Assembly (NCBI GenBank): GCA_037176845.1
Contig: JAYKXP010000041.1
Span: 248,001-312,000 of the forward strand
Length of the DNA stretch: 64,000 nucleotides
Source: Paramarasmius palmivorus
Taxonomy: Eukaryota > Basidiomycota > Agaricomycetes > Agaricales > Marasmiaceae
Reading direction: 5' to 3'
Shown here: positions 11,831 through 22,487 of the stretch, piece by piece
Position numbering within the stretch: position 1 is the first letter of the stretch
Layout: every line of letters starts with the position of its first letter
Program-made: the position numbers and the translations under genes
The notes under the pieces: model-generated
What the model was told of the DNA's origin: nothing
Seen by the model: the letters and a program-made list of their open reading frames with translations, nothing else
Database searches by the model: none

Positions 11831-13341
11831 TTAAACCTCGGTTATCTCGGAGCGCTCAACTTTTTGAGAATCCCTGTCACTACTTCCATCGGTGGACCCT
11901 TGTTGAAGAGCCACGCTGTGGTGTTCACCAGCATCGACGACTGGCGCTTCCCCGAATCGGAGTGTAGAAAGCATCCGAGAGTCAGGTACGGCACTGTCGT
12001 TCAATCCGAAGCTCGTGCGCAAAAAGATCAGGGTTGGCGCAATGCCCTAAAATGAAATGGTTATGAAAATGTCCCTTTTCAGAAACCGAGTTTCCACTCA
12101 CCACCATCAATTGCACTAGCAGATTCAGTGTGATCGCAAAGCCCAAAACACTCATAAACTGCTGGAGCACGACGTTTGTGAGGAGAGTCGCGGAGTAAAG
12201 AAATCCGGATTCAATGCTATAACGTCCTCGAGATGAGTGATAGTTGCGGACGATTCAAAGAGTATCCTCACAGCATGTATACGATCCTCTTGTACTTTCG
12301 ATCAATTTTTTGCCCCATGAACTCTCGAGCATCCCGAGTCATCCACCAAATCCGGCCCGCTGTTCAGATGTCAATTAGTGCTGAACAAAGCTGCGGACAA
12401 TGAACCACGATACCAATGAAGATCGTCAACAAAAGAGTGTTGGCTGCATTAGCAATATTGTATGCCATATCCATGTCGCTACCTTTCAGATATATGTCAT
12501 ACTGCCACAGCTGGCCCTTGGCAGCATAGACAATGATGTGCCCAACAAAGCCAACAACTGCACCAAGGAGTCAGCTCTTGAAATAGATCCGGGTCTAGCG
12601 CTTACTATTGGTCACAAACAAAACGAAGAAGGGAATGATAAAGGCACGTTTGGTAGATCCCCATATAACAAAGCACCGGTATAGCTACACGTTGATGTTG
12701 AGCATCGCGATGAAATGACGATTATGTAGACCACTGACGAGGATGGTGTCTGCAATGCAACTGTTCCTAAAGTTGAGGTTTCTTTCTGAGGTACCCTTTG
12801 CCCACTTACTTAGCTACAACGTACAACATCCCTTGAAAGGTCCTGTGATGGATGAGAGCCGTGAACTCAAGAGCTTGGATGTCAAACTTACTCAATGATC
12901 AACCGTGGAGCATAATTCGCAGTGACCCAGTCTCCCAGACCATCGAAATCGTCCTCTGATGCCGCTCGAAAGGCTAGAACAGCCTCTTGAATTGTTGCAG
13001 CAGCTCCGAACACGGAAGATAAAACTGATGTTATAAAAAGCGCGACCATCCAGCCGAGTTGTAGTTTCCTGTTCACCATATTTTCGCGGGTGAGAAGGAA
13101 GTAGACCACTAGTCCAAAGAGTAGGAAATAAAAGCCTGGAAAAGGTTAGTAGGCAACGCGTAGAGTCATGCATAATAAATACTATATAGCGTACCAAGGA
13201 AGAACAACATCAGCTATTTGTTGCATAGATAAGTTTATGCTGAACGAGCTATCAGAATAGACGTACGCCGACGGAGACAAAAGGCGCCATTAGCACCCCT
13301 TGAATAGAATAGATCGATTCGAATGGATACTCGTTACTCAT
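11831..13341 (-). CDS. Multi-pass (seven-helix-like) membrane protein
   Basis: A spliced minus-strand gene starting MSNEYPFESIYSIQGVL at 13341. Reconstructed exons give a chain of hydrophobic segments: APFVSVG…LMLFFLG, FYFLLFGLVVYFLL, LQLGWMVALFITSVL, then after GDWVTANYAPRLIIE, segments near LLLVGFVGHIIVYAAKG, a short TIFIA-like helix, and two helices around TLLTNVVLQQFMSVLGFAIT and LLVQLMV. The tail is about 60 hydrophilic residues rich in Ser and Asp. The layout (about seven helices, NxxR-type loop RRIWWMTRDAREFMG with KIDRKYKR) matches the orphan serpentine proteins expanded in Agaricomycetes. Ligand and coupling are unknown. Start and stop are well supported; internal intron borders are approximate. 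Confidence 0.75.
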
Positions 13342-14176
13342 AGCTGCAAGAGCGAAGATGGGAGGATGTTGATCTCAAGCAACTGATAATGCAGACAAGT
13401 TTTATACCTTGCCAAAAAGCAAAGTCCAATTAATTGCCCATTCCCGGATTTATGAAAGATCAGAGGAAGTGATGTATTTGGATGCCAAGAGCGGCGTTGT
13501 GGTTCCCGCTGTGTTATCGGCTGCCGCTCGGTGATCCTTGTCATTGCTTCAAGGCGAGCAGCTGGAGTGTGAAGCTGAAGATGCAGTGCAGACTCGCATC
13601 CCTCGAGATCTGCCATAGTTGTTATGCCATGAGCTAGGCGGTAGTCCTGCCAGTTGAGTTCATGTTGGCAGACAGTCTCGAGATGATTTTGGCGACTAGG
13701 TACAACTGGTGGTACTTCGGCTTCTGGTTCCCAGCGTGTTGATAATATCATAGAAGATAGATGAGGCTGCTCCAAGACCGTCTGCCACCATGATTCCATT
13801 GCCAGTCTTTGAGCCTTTGCCGTTGTAAAGCCGTTCCTAGAAGCTCGGTTAGCTTGCGAATAGTTGACGAGAAGTATGATCAGCGCTTCTAGTCGCGAAT
13901 GGCATCAACTTGAAGAACCGCGAACTCACTAAGAAGTGATATGAATGGTGGGCGAAGAGTCATGAAACAGTATACTACATCTGTATCAGATGATGGGGCC
14001 CAGTCTTCGCGAGTTAGCGGCAATCTGATAATTAGAATAAGCCCAGAGCGGCACAAGATGAACAGAGGATTGAGGTCTCCCCTCACATACCTATGCGCGT
14101 CATGGTGGATGGTAAGAAGGACCCGGCAATTTCCGGCATTCAGACTGAGCCTGTAAGTTCTTTGATGGCTCTCCAT
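13338..14176 (-). CDS. Hypothetical protein, spliced
   Basis: Exons read from 14176: MESHQRTYRLSLNAGNCRVL to …HDAH, then after an intron (GTATGTG donor near 14091, TTATCAG acceptor) LPLTREDWAPSSDTD and a hydrophobic PPFISLL, then a larger exon including AMESWWQTVLEQPH and TWRPE-like acidic and Gln-rich stretches. The last part is low in coding character. The frame ends with TGA at 13338-13340, which overlaps the ATG of the neighbouring membrane-protein gene by two bases; this suggests that the true 3' end is elsewhere. No domain is recognised. Confidence 0.35.
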
Positions 14177-14238
14177 GCCCGAGTCGACCAGTAACTACAT
14201 TTACATTGAACGATATATACAAAGGCCGAGGATACAAA

Positions 14239-15779
14239 TCACATCAACCTCACAGGTACACCCTCAATCGGAGCCCTCAACAATCCAAACGGTTTAACCC
14301 TCTTATCTGTCCCATTTTGATAAACCGGGCTAAGCCAAAGCTGATTCGCCGTCATGTATAGGAAACCATCGTCTGCAACCCTGTGTTAGAGACTCAATGT
14401 TAGACCAAGCGAGAGAAAAGGATAGCAAGAAAGGATACGCACGACAATGTATCGGGCCATGCAATCATCGGATCTCTGACAAATACCTCCACGAGCCCCG
14501 TCTCTGGGTTGAATGTGTTGATAGAGTTGTGCTCCGGCTGGCTGAGGTAAATGAGTCCTGTTGAATCAGTTTCGAAACCGTCTGCGGCTCCGCCCATCTA
14601 CCAGTAAGCTGCATCAGCTCTTTGTCGCCTGCAAAGATGATACAAATCACACACCTGCCCGAGGAACTGAACACTCTGCGCTGCTTTTACAACCGCAAAG
14701 ACATCGTCCGCCGGATTGACCCGTAGAGGTGCGGTTTCAACACGGTACAGATCCCGACTGGCAATAGGCGTGAAGTACAGAAAACGGCCGTCTGCTGATA
14801 TCGCAAAGCCTATCCACAAGTAGTTGGTTAAGGGGGCATCGAAAGTTGAAGAAACGCACGCACCATCGATACCACCTCCAGCAACAGTCTCCCAATGAAA
14901 GGCTGGCTGCAGTTTCGACGATTGATATGTAGGAACACCGAATAGAGTAGGTAAGAAATGCGAAACGGGGTTCACTTGACGAAGTTGGTCAAGGTGTCGC
15001 CATGATTGGCCGGTCCCCAAATCCACAACAATGATTCCATGTGCACCTGAAGCATCCAAATCAGCACCTCGGCCTTGGAAGTTACAAGTAAAGGTAAAGG
15101 ACATACCACTATCGGCGATATACGCAACCCCCTCACCACTCGCTGTCAAATTGGGAGACAAATCGAACCTAATATCGTTTAGATATCCCAGCCCAGGTAA
15201 CACATTCTCTGTGAACGTAATCGTTTTGAACGGCGTTGTCCCATTCGTGTCATCTTCCAAATCAAAACCAACCAACTTTGGACCACCTGGAACTGAAGGT
15301 GGGATGTCCCCGCCATCCATTACCGGTCTGCCTGTGTCCATTGCCCATAGGCGGCCTTTGGGGTCAAAAACGACGGCTTGGACATTGATAAAATGGTTAG
15401 AGTCGCTGGAGCCGACTGCAAACCCGAGAGAGGTGTTGACGAGCCCATCTGGGGGAGTGTTGAATTCGAGGCTTGGGAAGGGAGTTTCAGCGGTAGCATT
15501 GGTGATTTCGGCGACAGTAAAGGGAAGGTTGCCTCTGAAAGAATGTCAGTTGGCTGATAATGTAGCGAAGTAGAAAACCCACCTGTTGAAGTTGACAAAC
15601 GCTCGACCAGACTTGCCTACGGTGATTCCGATCGGAGGTTCGTCTACGAATAGGTGTACGACTTCGACTGGAGGACCAAAGGTACCATTGTCGATGAGAC
15701 CTGGTTTGTCGTCCAGAGGTGTAAAGTCGACTGCAAGGCTGGAAGATACGCAGAGAAGTAGAGAGAAGATCTCGCGCAT
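14239..15779 (-). CDS. Secreted major royal jelly/yellow-type protein
   Basis: Starts with a signal peptide (MREIFSLLLCVSSSLAVDFT). Family landmarks follow across several exons: PPIGITVGKSGRAFVNFNR, then FDPKGRLWAMDTGR, GLGYLNDIRFD, GVAYIADSG, IIVVDLGTGQSWRHL, FAISADGRFLYFTP and, near the end, ETDSTGLIYLSQPEHN and VADDGFLYMTANQLW, ending at a TGA at 14239. This is the order of blades in the MRJP/yellow beta-propeller family, which in fungi and bacteria comprises secreted six-bladed propellers of mostly unknown substrate; lactonase-like roles have been suggested. Length (about 430 residues) is normal. A TTTTATA element lies about 50 bp upstream of the start near 15829. Identification is good, function open. 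Confidence 0.85.
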
Positions 15780-16558
15780 GGCTGTGAGTGTTTGAGAAGG
15801 GGGTATAGCTCACGAAATTCGTCATCTTTTATACCAGTGTTGCAGAAGAAGAGAAGAGAAGACCTCCGATGTTGTGGATGACGACGTGTGTGAATGACCT
15901 GTGGTCATCCTCGGGTCATCCGCTCTCGGTGGGCCCCGTGAGCCACCATACTGTGAATAATATTCCAAGTGGGTCTCAGAAAGGCATGGGACTTTGGATG
16001 TGTAAACGATGACAGGTACCCAACGGCGCTGGCCCGGAGGATGGCTAACAAAACTCGTTCGACGAGTGTTTGTGTAGTCGTGAAGGGACCTGGATGATCC
16101 GATGCAACTCGATTATGAGCCTGAAGTCGTCTATAGAAACAGCTAGAATATCTGCATAGGACATCAATACTCTTCTCGGAGTAAAGAACTCAAGGGGACG
16201 AACCTCTGATTCGGAGCCGCTCCCAAACTTCTCTTCTATTTCGTATTCGTGTGATGCGACGCTCGCTACAGGGTCCCTGGCTGAGCGCTGAGCCTTGAGC
16301 CTGGTCGATTATTAGGGCCAGTTCCAACGAGATAGCCACTGTCGCAGCTGAGACAGTAATCCCGAGCATAGTGACTGCATAGCGTCAGGCGCGGTATTTC
16401 GATAACCAGGCTTTTTCACTGTGGTATCTTCCATCCAGCAAGGTATTTGAAGACAATATTCGGTACTTTATTCCTATCATTCGTCTTTCTTGTCTGTTGG
16501 AGCGTGAGGGGAGTGGTAGTCAAAATGGATGTGTCGGTAGACAGACTTTCCCACATGA
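15780..16558. other. Intergenic region, no gene seen
   Basis: Divergent promoters of the royal-jelly-type gene (minus) and the gene starting at 16559 (plus). The frame 16447-16644 begins with a signal-like hydrophobic stretch but overlaps the next gene in another frame and has no continuation, so it is probably 5' untranslated sequence. Confidence 0.4.
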
Positions 16559-17890
16559 ATGCTGTTCAACTTTTGTCACGCTCATCATCTCACCTCCCGA
16601 ATTCGACATTTCCCTCCAACGAATGCGGCCAGACACTTCAATAAGCACTCGAAAATAACCAACCTCCACGATTACACAAGCCTACGATTATTGGATCTCC
16701 TACGTCCTTATGAACCCATAACCCAAATTCATGCCGCTAGGAATCCAAACTTTGGTGACACCTTTGCGGCATTCATCCACTTCCTTGACGGTCGGGTCGC
16801 TGAAAAACTCATACAAGATGTCAATGAAAAAACCAGTCAAATAGGAATTCTCAATGCTCGGGCTGAGCCTGCAGCAGAGCGTGCACGCACTGATCTCGCT
16901 TATTCGTTGGTTGCACTCTGGAAAGGTGAATCGCGATCCGTAGTGTGGAAGGTGAAGGAACGGTATACAGAGGGCTACGTGCGCAAATTATTTGGGGATC
17001 AGGGAGAGGTCCTGCATGTAGAAGAATTGGTAGCGAAGGGAGGCATATGGGAGTATGTGGTTACATACAGTAAGACAGTACAAGCGATGCAGGTACGAGC
17101 TCTACTCCACTTTATGTCGCGATACCCAACTTTTTTGTACCCTCAGGCATTGTCTGTATACGGGATTCGCAATCGATACCCTGTACAGTTCCATATAGGT
17201 TCCGTCCAGGATACCATATCGTCATTTTCATCAGAAAGCAGGATGTCATGGACATCCCTCAACACCGTTCACATACCTAACTTTGTCCCAGGAAACAAAG
17301 CCTTGACTCAGCTTTATTGGGCAACGGACCATCTCTTTTTGGAGTTCAGTGAGCTACGAGAGGATAATGTCATGGTATGTGGTTCTCGTACTGTCAGTAC
17401 TCAAGTTGGTCGACCCTGGTAACAGTCTCTTCGATTCTCAACATCCCGTCACGCGGCCATCTTCATGTCGCGACTGGCACTCCTATCTCAGGAACTCGGT
17501 GCACCATTCTCAACCTGGGCGGAATCTGCCCAAAGATTCCGCGGTGCATCTTCGAGTAGACACCGTCTGCTAGCTATCGAACTGGGTATTGCGAGGTCAA
17601 TTTGCCTCAGCTACCCAGGCCCTCCATTGGATATGGACAGCGATCCTGAGCATCTCAAGGGAATATTCTCCGAGTTTGAACCACTTTTCAATCGTATGGA
17701 CAGTGGAAAGCGTGTGCTGGATCATTTTGATATTGACAGTGCTGTGGCCGCTATCACTTACCTAAACAGGGCTGACTCAGAAGGGATTGGGAAGGTTCGT
17801 GCGAGGTTTCATCGGTATCCTTTGAATCAGATGCAGGGGGCAGAGGCGGTGGAACCGATGGATTTGTGGACGAAAGGTGGGATATCTTAG
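16559..17890 (+). CDS. Hypothetical protein with RRM-like stretches
   Basis: Three exons joined in frame: 16559 to about 17091, 17146 to 17374, and 17429 to 17890. Both introns are 54 bp, with GTACGA/CCTCAG and GTATGT/AACAG borders. The product is about 410 residues. Three stretches have the look of RNA-recognition folds: NLHDYTSLRLLDLLRPYEPI followed by FAAFIHFLDGRVAEKLIQ; SLRFSTSRHAAIFMSRLALL; and HFDIDSAVAAITYLNR followed by KVRARFHRY. Canonical aromatic RNP residues are not clear, so RNA binding is an inference. No signal peptide or membrane helix. The exact start is uncertain because upstream frames overlap. Confidence 0.55.
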
Positions 17891-18018
17891 CCAAAAGCAG
17901 TCGATGGAATGTACTATACGCAATTAACAGTCTCCCAAATATGTCATGCTGAGTTGAGTGCTACGGGGTCACAGCGAATTCTTGGCTTACCTACTTCCAG
18001 CAAGGTAAAACAGTCATG

Positions 18019-19287
18019 CTAAGCTATCTGCGAACGGCGGGTTGACATCAAAACGCCGACTACAATTGACCAGAATAACAGCGAGTTAAGCGACAGTCTG
18101 GTCCCATCCCGCTCTTGTTCTTCTGGAGTACTACTTCCTTCCGAAGGTCTTGATGTACTGGATGATGTATGAGCTCCACCAAAATCCAAACGGTCTTCAT
18201 GCATGGCTTCCCAAAGGTCATCGGAGCGCGCCTTTGTCCAGTCCTCCAAAATTTGTCTCTGCCTCTCAAATTGATGCTTCTTGTCTTGCAAGTTTTCCTT
18301 GGTATCGATAACTAGAGATGCAACATCTTCAAGTACTTCCTTGGGAAAGCCTGAACTCTTGTTCTGAGCTTTGAAATTGATCATTGAGATGGACGCAACT
18401 CACCTCGTTCGCACAAGCTGAAGCTCAGAAACCTTAAAACGCTCCCGAGCTCCCCGCACAACCGAATCTTTCCGAGTCCCTCGTTTGTACGCCAGTCATC
18501 TACTGTTATAGATGCCGCACTATCTTTCATAGGGACGATAGGTATAGTTCGCGTGCATATCAAGCCATCTCCAGCCATCGCAAAGTCCACGATGAACACC
18601 TTGTCTTCTTCGTTGCAAAGTATATGGTGGCTTATTCGGTCTGAGCCGAGTTCTCCGTGATAAATGCCGTGGTTGTGAAGTGTTTCGATGGCGCTCGCGA
18701 TCGCCAGCCTACAATGGCGTTGGAATCAAGTACTTGTGACAAAGACTAATCAGGTGGAGGTAGTACCTTCGTTTAGCGTTCATTCCCATACCCCACATAG
18801 CCTTCCCGCCGTACTGCAAAATCTGACATTCCACTACACCAATGCTACTGGTCTTCTCTGATCTCCAGATTCCATAGTGTTTCGGTACTATCAGGCCTTG
18901 AAAATTTGACAGTGCAGTATGGTAGAAATTCGCCTCTGCTTGCATGGTTTCTTGACATTCTTCCCAATCTACTCGATGGTGTCCATCCAAAGCCTTGTCT
19001 GTGTGAAAGAAAGCCTTCAGAACGATAACAGGTATCGTGTTATCGTTGTCTTTCCCAGTGGGTGTACAAAATAGGATCATTTGTGGCTTGACCAGCTTCT
19101 CAAATCTCCCCCAGTCCGTGATTCGCCCGACACCGCGATAGATACCACATCCGGCTTGGATTCTTGTAACTTTGAAGTTCGACTCCGCTAAACGATGTGT
19201 GGTCCCATCCTGGGTCGTAGGATAAAACAAAGTGGGCTTGCCTTCCCAAGAAAGTTGGATTGAGATGGGTGCAGTGGTCGTCGCCAT
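18019..19287 (-). CDS. Pseudokinase-like protein (paralogue A)
   Basis: Starts at 19287 (MATTTAPISIQLSWEG). A kinase-like fold is suggested by VIVLKAFF (beta-3 Lys), EANFYHTAL (alpha-C Glu), VPKHYGIW, then HNHGIYHGEL in place of the catalytic HRD loop and VFIVDFAMAG in place of DFG. The HRD Asp is replaced (HGE), so catalysis is doubtful. After TIPIVPM comes a helical region with FERQRQILEDW, then a Ser-rich linker and a hydrophobic C-terminal segment (LNSLLFWSIVVGVLMS) that may anchor it in a membrane. A full paralogue lies at 27537-28746 and a truncated one beside that. No known family name can be given; role as a signalling scaffold is inference. Confidence 0.7.
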
Positions 19288-19662
19288 GGTGTGAATGAGG
19301 AACAGGTTGTCTCACTGTCACATTGGGAATGACAAAGAACTTAATGAGTCACGGTCAGGGACCGAACTCCTTCCGAGCCTGCAGCGGCGCGTCGTACGAT
19401 CCGATGGCAAGCACCCCCCATAGCCATGTTCGAAGTCATTGCGCAAACTGAAGACTCGATTATCGGGAATCTTGTGATGCATTCGAGGCAGTAATGATGG
19501 ACTCGAGGATAAGGTGTCAACGAGCGCTAAAGCCGTTGGTGTCACTCTTTTTTCTTGGCGGGGATACGAAACCCAGTCCACATTTTTTTGATTTCTCGAG
19601 AGAATTAGTACAAACGAAGTATGCTAGACATCATTGTGGATATACAAGGGCTTAGTGAGGAT

Positions 19663-21528
19663 TTAGTGTAAAAACCAAAAGTTCGACGCGCTTTGGGTAA
19701 TAGACTTCTCAACTCGGACTCTGATTGCATATTTTTCCTTATTCGAAAGGGAATCTTCCTCGTCCTCGATGTCGTCAAACATTCCCCATTCCAGCCACCA
19801 CCTTTCTGCTTCCTCTCGCGCATCATATCCGAACACATCTCTAACTTCCTTCTCCTCGACAGTATCACGATGGCGCCAATCCTGCGTTGGATCCCCGCCG
19901 ATAGTAAACAGTCCAGCATCCCTTCTTGCACGTAATGCCTGGTCTCGATATTCTCTTTGTTCTCCAGGCGGCAACGACATATAGTAGATAATTCCGTATT
20001 CTTTCGTGTGTATCTCTTCGCAGCGAGGCTTACGGATGTTCTGGAATGCGTGGAGGAAGGTTGCGATTTGGCTTCGGTGTGTAATGTATGAGAAGAGCGA
20101 AATGAGGAGTTGAGCATCTTCAATGGACAGCGCGAGGGATTGGAGAGAGCCCGGCTAATAGGTTATCGCAATGAGTGGCGCTTTTAGGTCATAACAGAGC
20201 TACTCACTGGTAAAGGATGCGCCCAATCTCCGATAATTAACATTTTGCCTTGGACCCATTCGTCGAGAATATGGCGGAGTATTACCCTTCGGCTTTTGAT
20301 CGTGGACTTTGAATATGTTGATAGCCTTTGCAGTCTGTGGACTAAGTACGTCGCGAGAATAGGACGATGAGCTAAGATATACCTGGGCTCAAACTTGGTT
20401 AGCCTCTTCTCTGACACACGCGACACGGAGGACGGTGATTGTTCAGAGAAGATATAGGTCTGCATCATAATGTCCGGTTGCCTGTTCCCCTAGAACCAGT
20501 ATGAGTCGAATCCAACGAAAGACGTAAATCTTGTTCACCTTGGGATAAGTTAACACCGAACATTCGTCCCCAACCCAGATAAACATATCTGCCTGCAATA
20601 CGCATGAGTACACTTATGCCTACTTTTGCACGTTTCTGGTAACTAGACGCTCACAGAGTTACTTGCACATAAACGATGCAATCCAAGGTCGCTCGCGGCC
20701 AGATGTCGTGGAACAACAGTTCTATACCCAAAATCAGCATACCTGGCTTAACACAATATCTTTCACATACCCTATGATTTCGATGCCGGTTTCCTCTTGT
20801 GTCGTAGCCAAGGAGAACTGGCTCATTTCACATGAAGATATTCCGTCCAGCAGGCTGGCGTCGGTACCAATAATCACATCTGCATGCAAAGTTGTAGTAG
20901 TAGACTTGGCGGTTACTGTTATCGAGGGGACCTCAGGGTTGATATCAATGACTTGGACATTTGTACGCAAATCGACGTCGTGAGATATCGTTGCTTCAAG
21001 CAGGATCTTGTGCAGGTCGGTATCCTGGTATGTAACTTGTTAGGTACTTGACAACCTCACATGAGAAAATGAAACGAGGTTACCTGAATGAATACAGTCT
21101 CTCCTCCAGTATCTCGCAACAGCTCATCATCCCAGCGGTACCCTCCGAGATACTCCCCCGAATCAACTGGTTCCACAGCTTGAAACATGGAACACGTGAA
21201 GAGATTCGCAACTTACGTCGTGAAACATGAATCGAGTCGCATTTGGTAGAATGTGTTCGTACAGCCTTTCCGAGATCCCATTCTTCCAGAATTTTGAGCA
21301 GATTCGGCGGAAGACGATACCCTTCGGCTTCTAGTTCCTGAAGATCTTTGAAATCAGTAAGGTGAACATGGAGGTAGCCGGTCTAATTCGTACCGAAGAC
21401 CGGGTCGAAGCCTCTAGAACGGTTACGCGATGTCCGGAGCGCCTTAAACCCAATGCACATGCAAGACCTGCGTGTCCAGCGCCGATGACGATGAAATGAA
21501 GGCGTGCGTCGTCGTCCAGTGCTGTCAT
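19663..21528 (-). CDS. FAD-dependent monooxygenase (salicylate hydroxylase-like)
   Basis: Start at 21528. The N-terminus carries a Rossmann dinucleotide motif, IVIGAGHAGLACALGLRRSG, followed by the ribose-binding acid VTVLEAS. A middle exon holds ADVIIGTDAS (position of the DG motif), and an exon near 20230 holds LIIGDWAHPLP, the GD motif that contacts the FAD ribityl chain. These mark a group A aromatic monooxygenase that uses NAD(P)H and O2 to hydroxylate a substrate. The C-terminal half has charged runs (EERWWLEWGMFDDIEDEED region) not typical of the core enzyme. It is divergently placed from the CYP505 gene, with about 960 bp between starts. Exon count is at least five; several junctions were not pinned. 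Confidence 0.75.
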
Positions 21529-22437
21529 GAGTGTGCTTCAACACACAATTCAGTCTTCAAGTGACTTTATAGCCCTTTCAAGAGCTCGATTAATGCCTAT
21601 CACAACGACATTTCAAAGTCCGCGATTTGACTAGAGTGGTTAATAGCATGAAAATCGAAATTTAGGGGCCACACCCACTCTAATTCGGACGTGTGTCGAA
21701 TTGGATACAGTTTAGGTCCTTTCATTACTCCTGTACATCTAGAAGTAGCAAATTCAGTGCCGCCACTATTGAACTACATGTTCTTTCAATTCTAAGCCCT
21801 TGAACTACGTCAATTATTATTGATTGCATCCGTAATAAGCTCAGCAACTTGCCTTTAGTCAGAGTTATTCAAACCACAATGTGAGCATGCGAGTATCATG
21901 TCGTCCAGAGACCATGGTGGTCGGAGGAAAGATCTCCGGTGCACCGCCACAGGCCTTTCTACGGATGTACAGGTATGCACCCACTGTAGCCAGTTTTATC
22001 CGTCACATCGTTTTTGATGTTCTCAGCAATCATCAAAGCGTCGTGTCCAGCTTTGAATGTCACTTTGATTTACTAATTCACATGCGAGGGTCGGATGGAG
22101 AGGTGCATTTCCGGTTTGCCTGGATTTTGTAGCCTGACATAGCTGGTCAAGGGACAAAATCAGAGGCATAATCCAACAGTTATTCTCTATGAAGACACTC
22201 ACTGGCTGGAAAAAGCTAGAAGCGAGACATGGCTTGGTTTTTGAGGCAAAGACTTGTAGTAGACTCACCGTCGGAACCACCCGACGGAGGGTAACGAAAA
22301 TAGAGAACGTTGCATAATGAAATTTTGTATCGCCGTCTATCACCTCAACAGCCAACAGCCTGCAAAATGACCGGGCTCAGGAGGTCCTCATGCCGGAGTG
22401 TTGACGAAAAGATAGATGAAGCGAAATGCCGCAATCG

Positions 22438-22444
22438 TATAAAA
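22438..22444 (+). promoter_or_regulatory. TATA box of the CYP505 gene
   Basis: TATAAAA 44 bp before the CYP505 ATG. The short distance implies a short 5' leader. Confidence 0.5.
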
Positions 22445-22487
22445 GGTCGTCAAGCCAAACCGAATAGCCCTTAATTCCAACGAAGTC

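Noticed and set aside
15031..15573. 180-codon plus-strand frame
   Set aside because: Antisense to the royal-jelly-type gene, whose protein has clear family motifs.
19318..19581. 87-codon minus-strand frame upstream of pseudokinase A
   Set aside because: Sits in the expected 5' untranslated region and has no homologue in the matching region of paralogue B.
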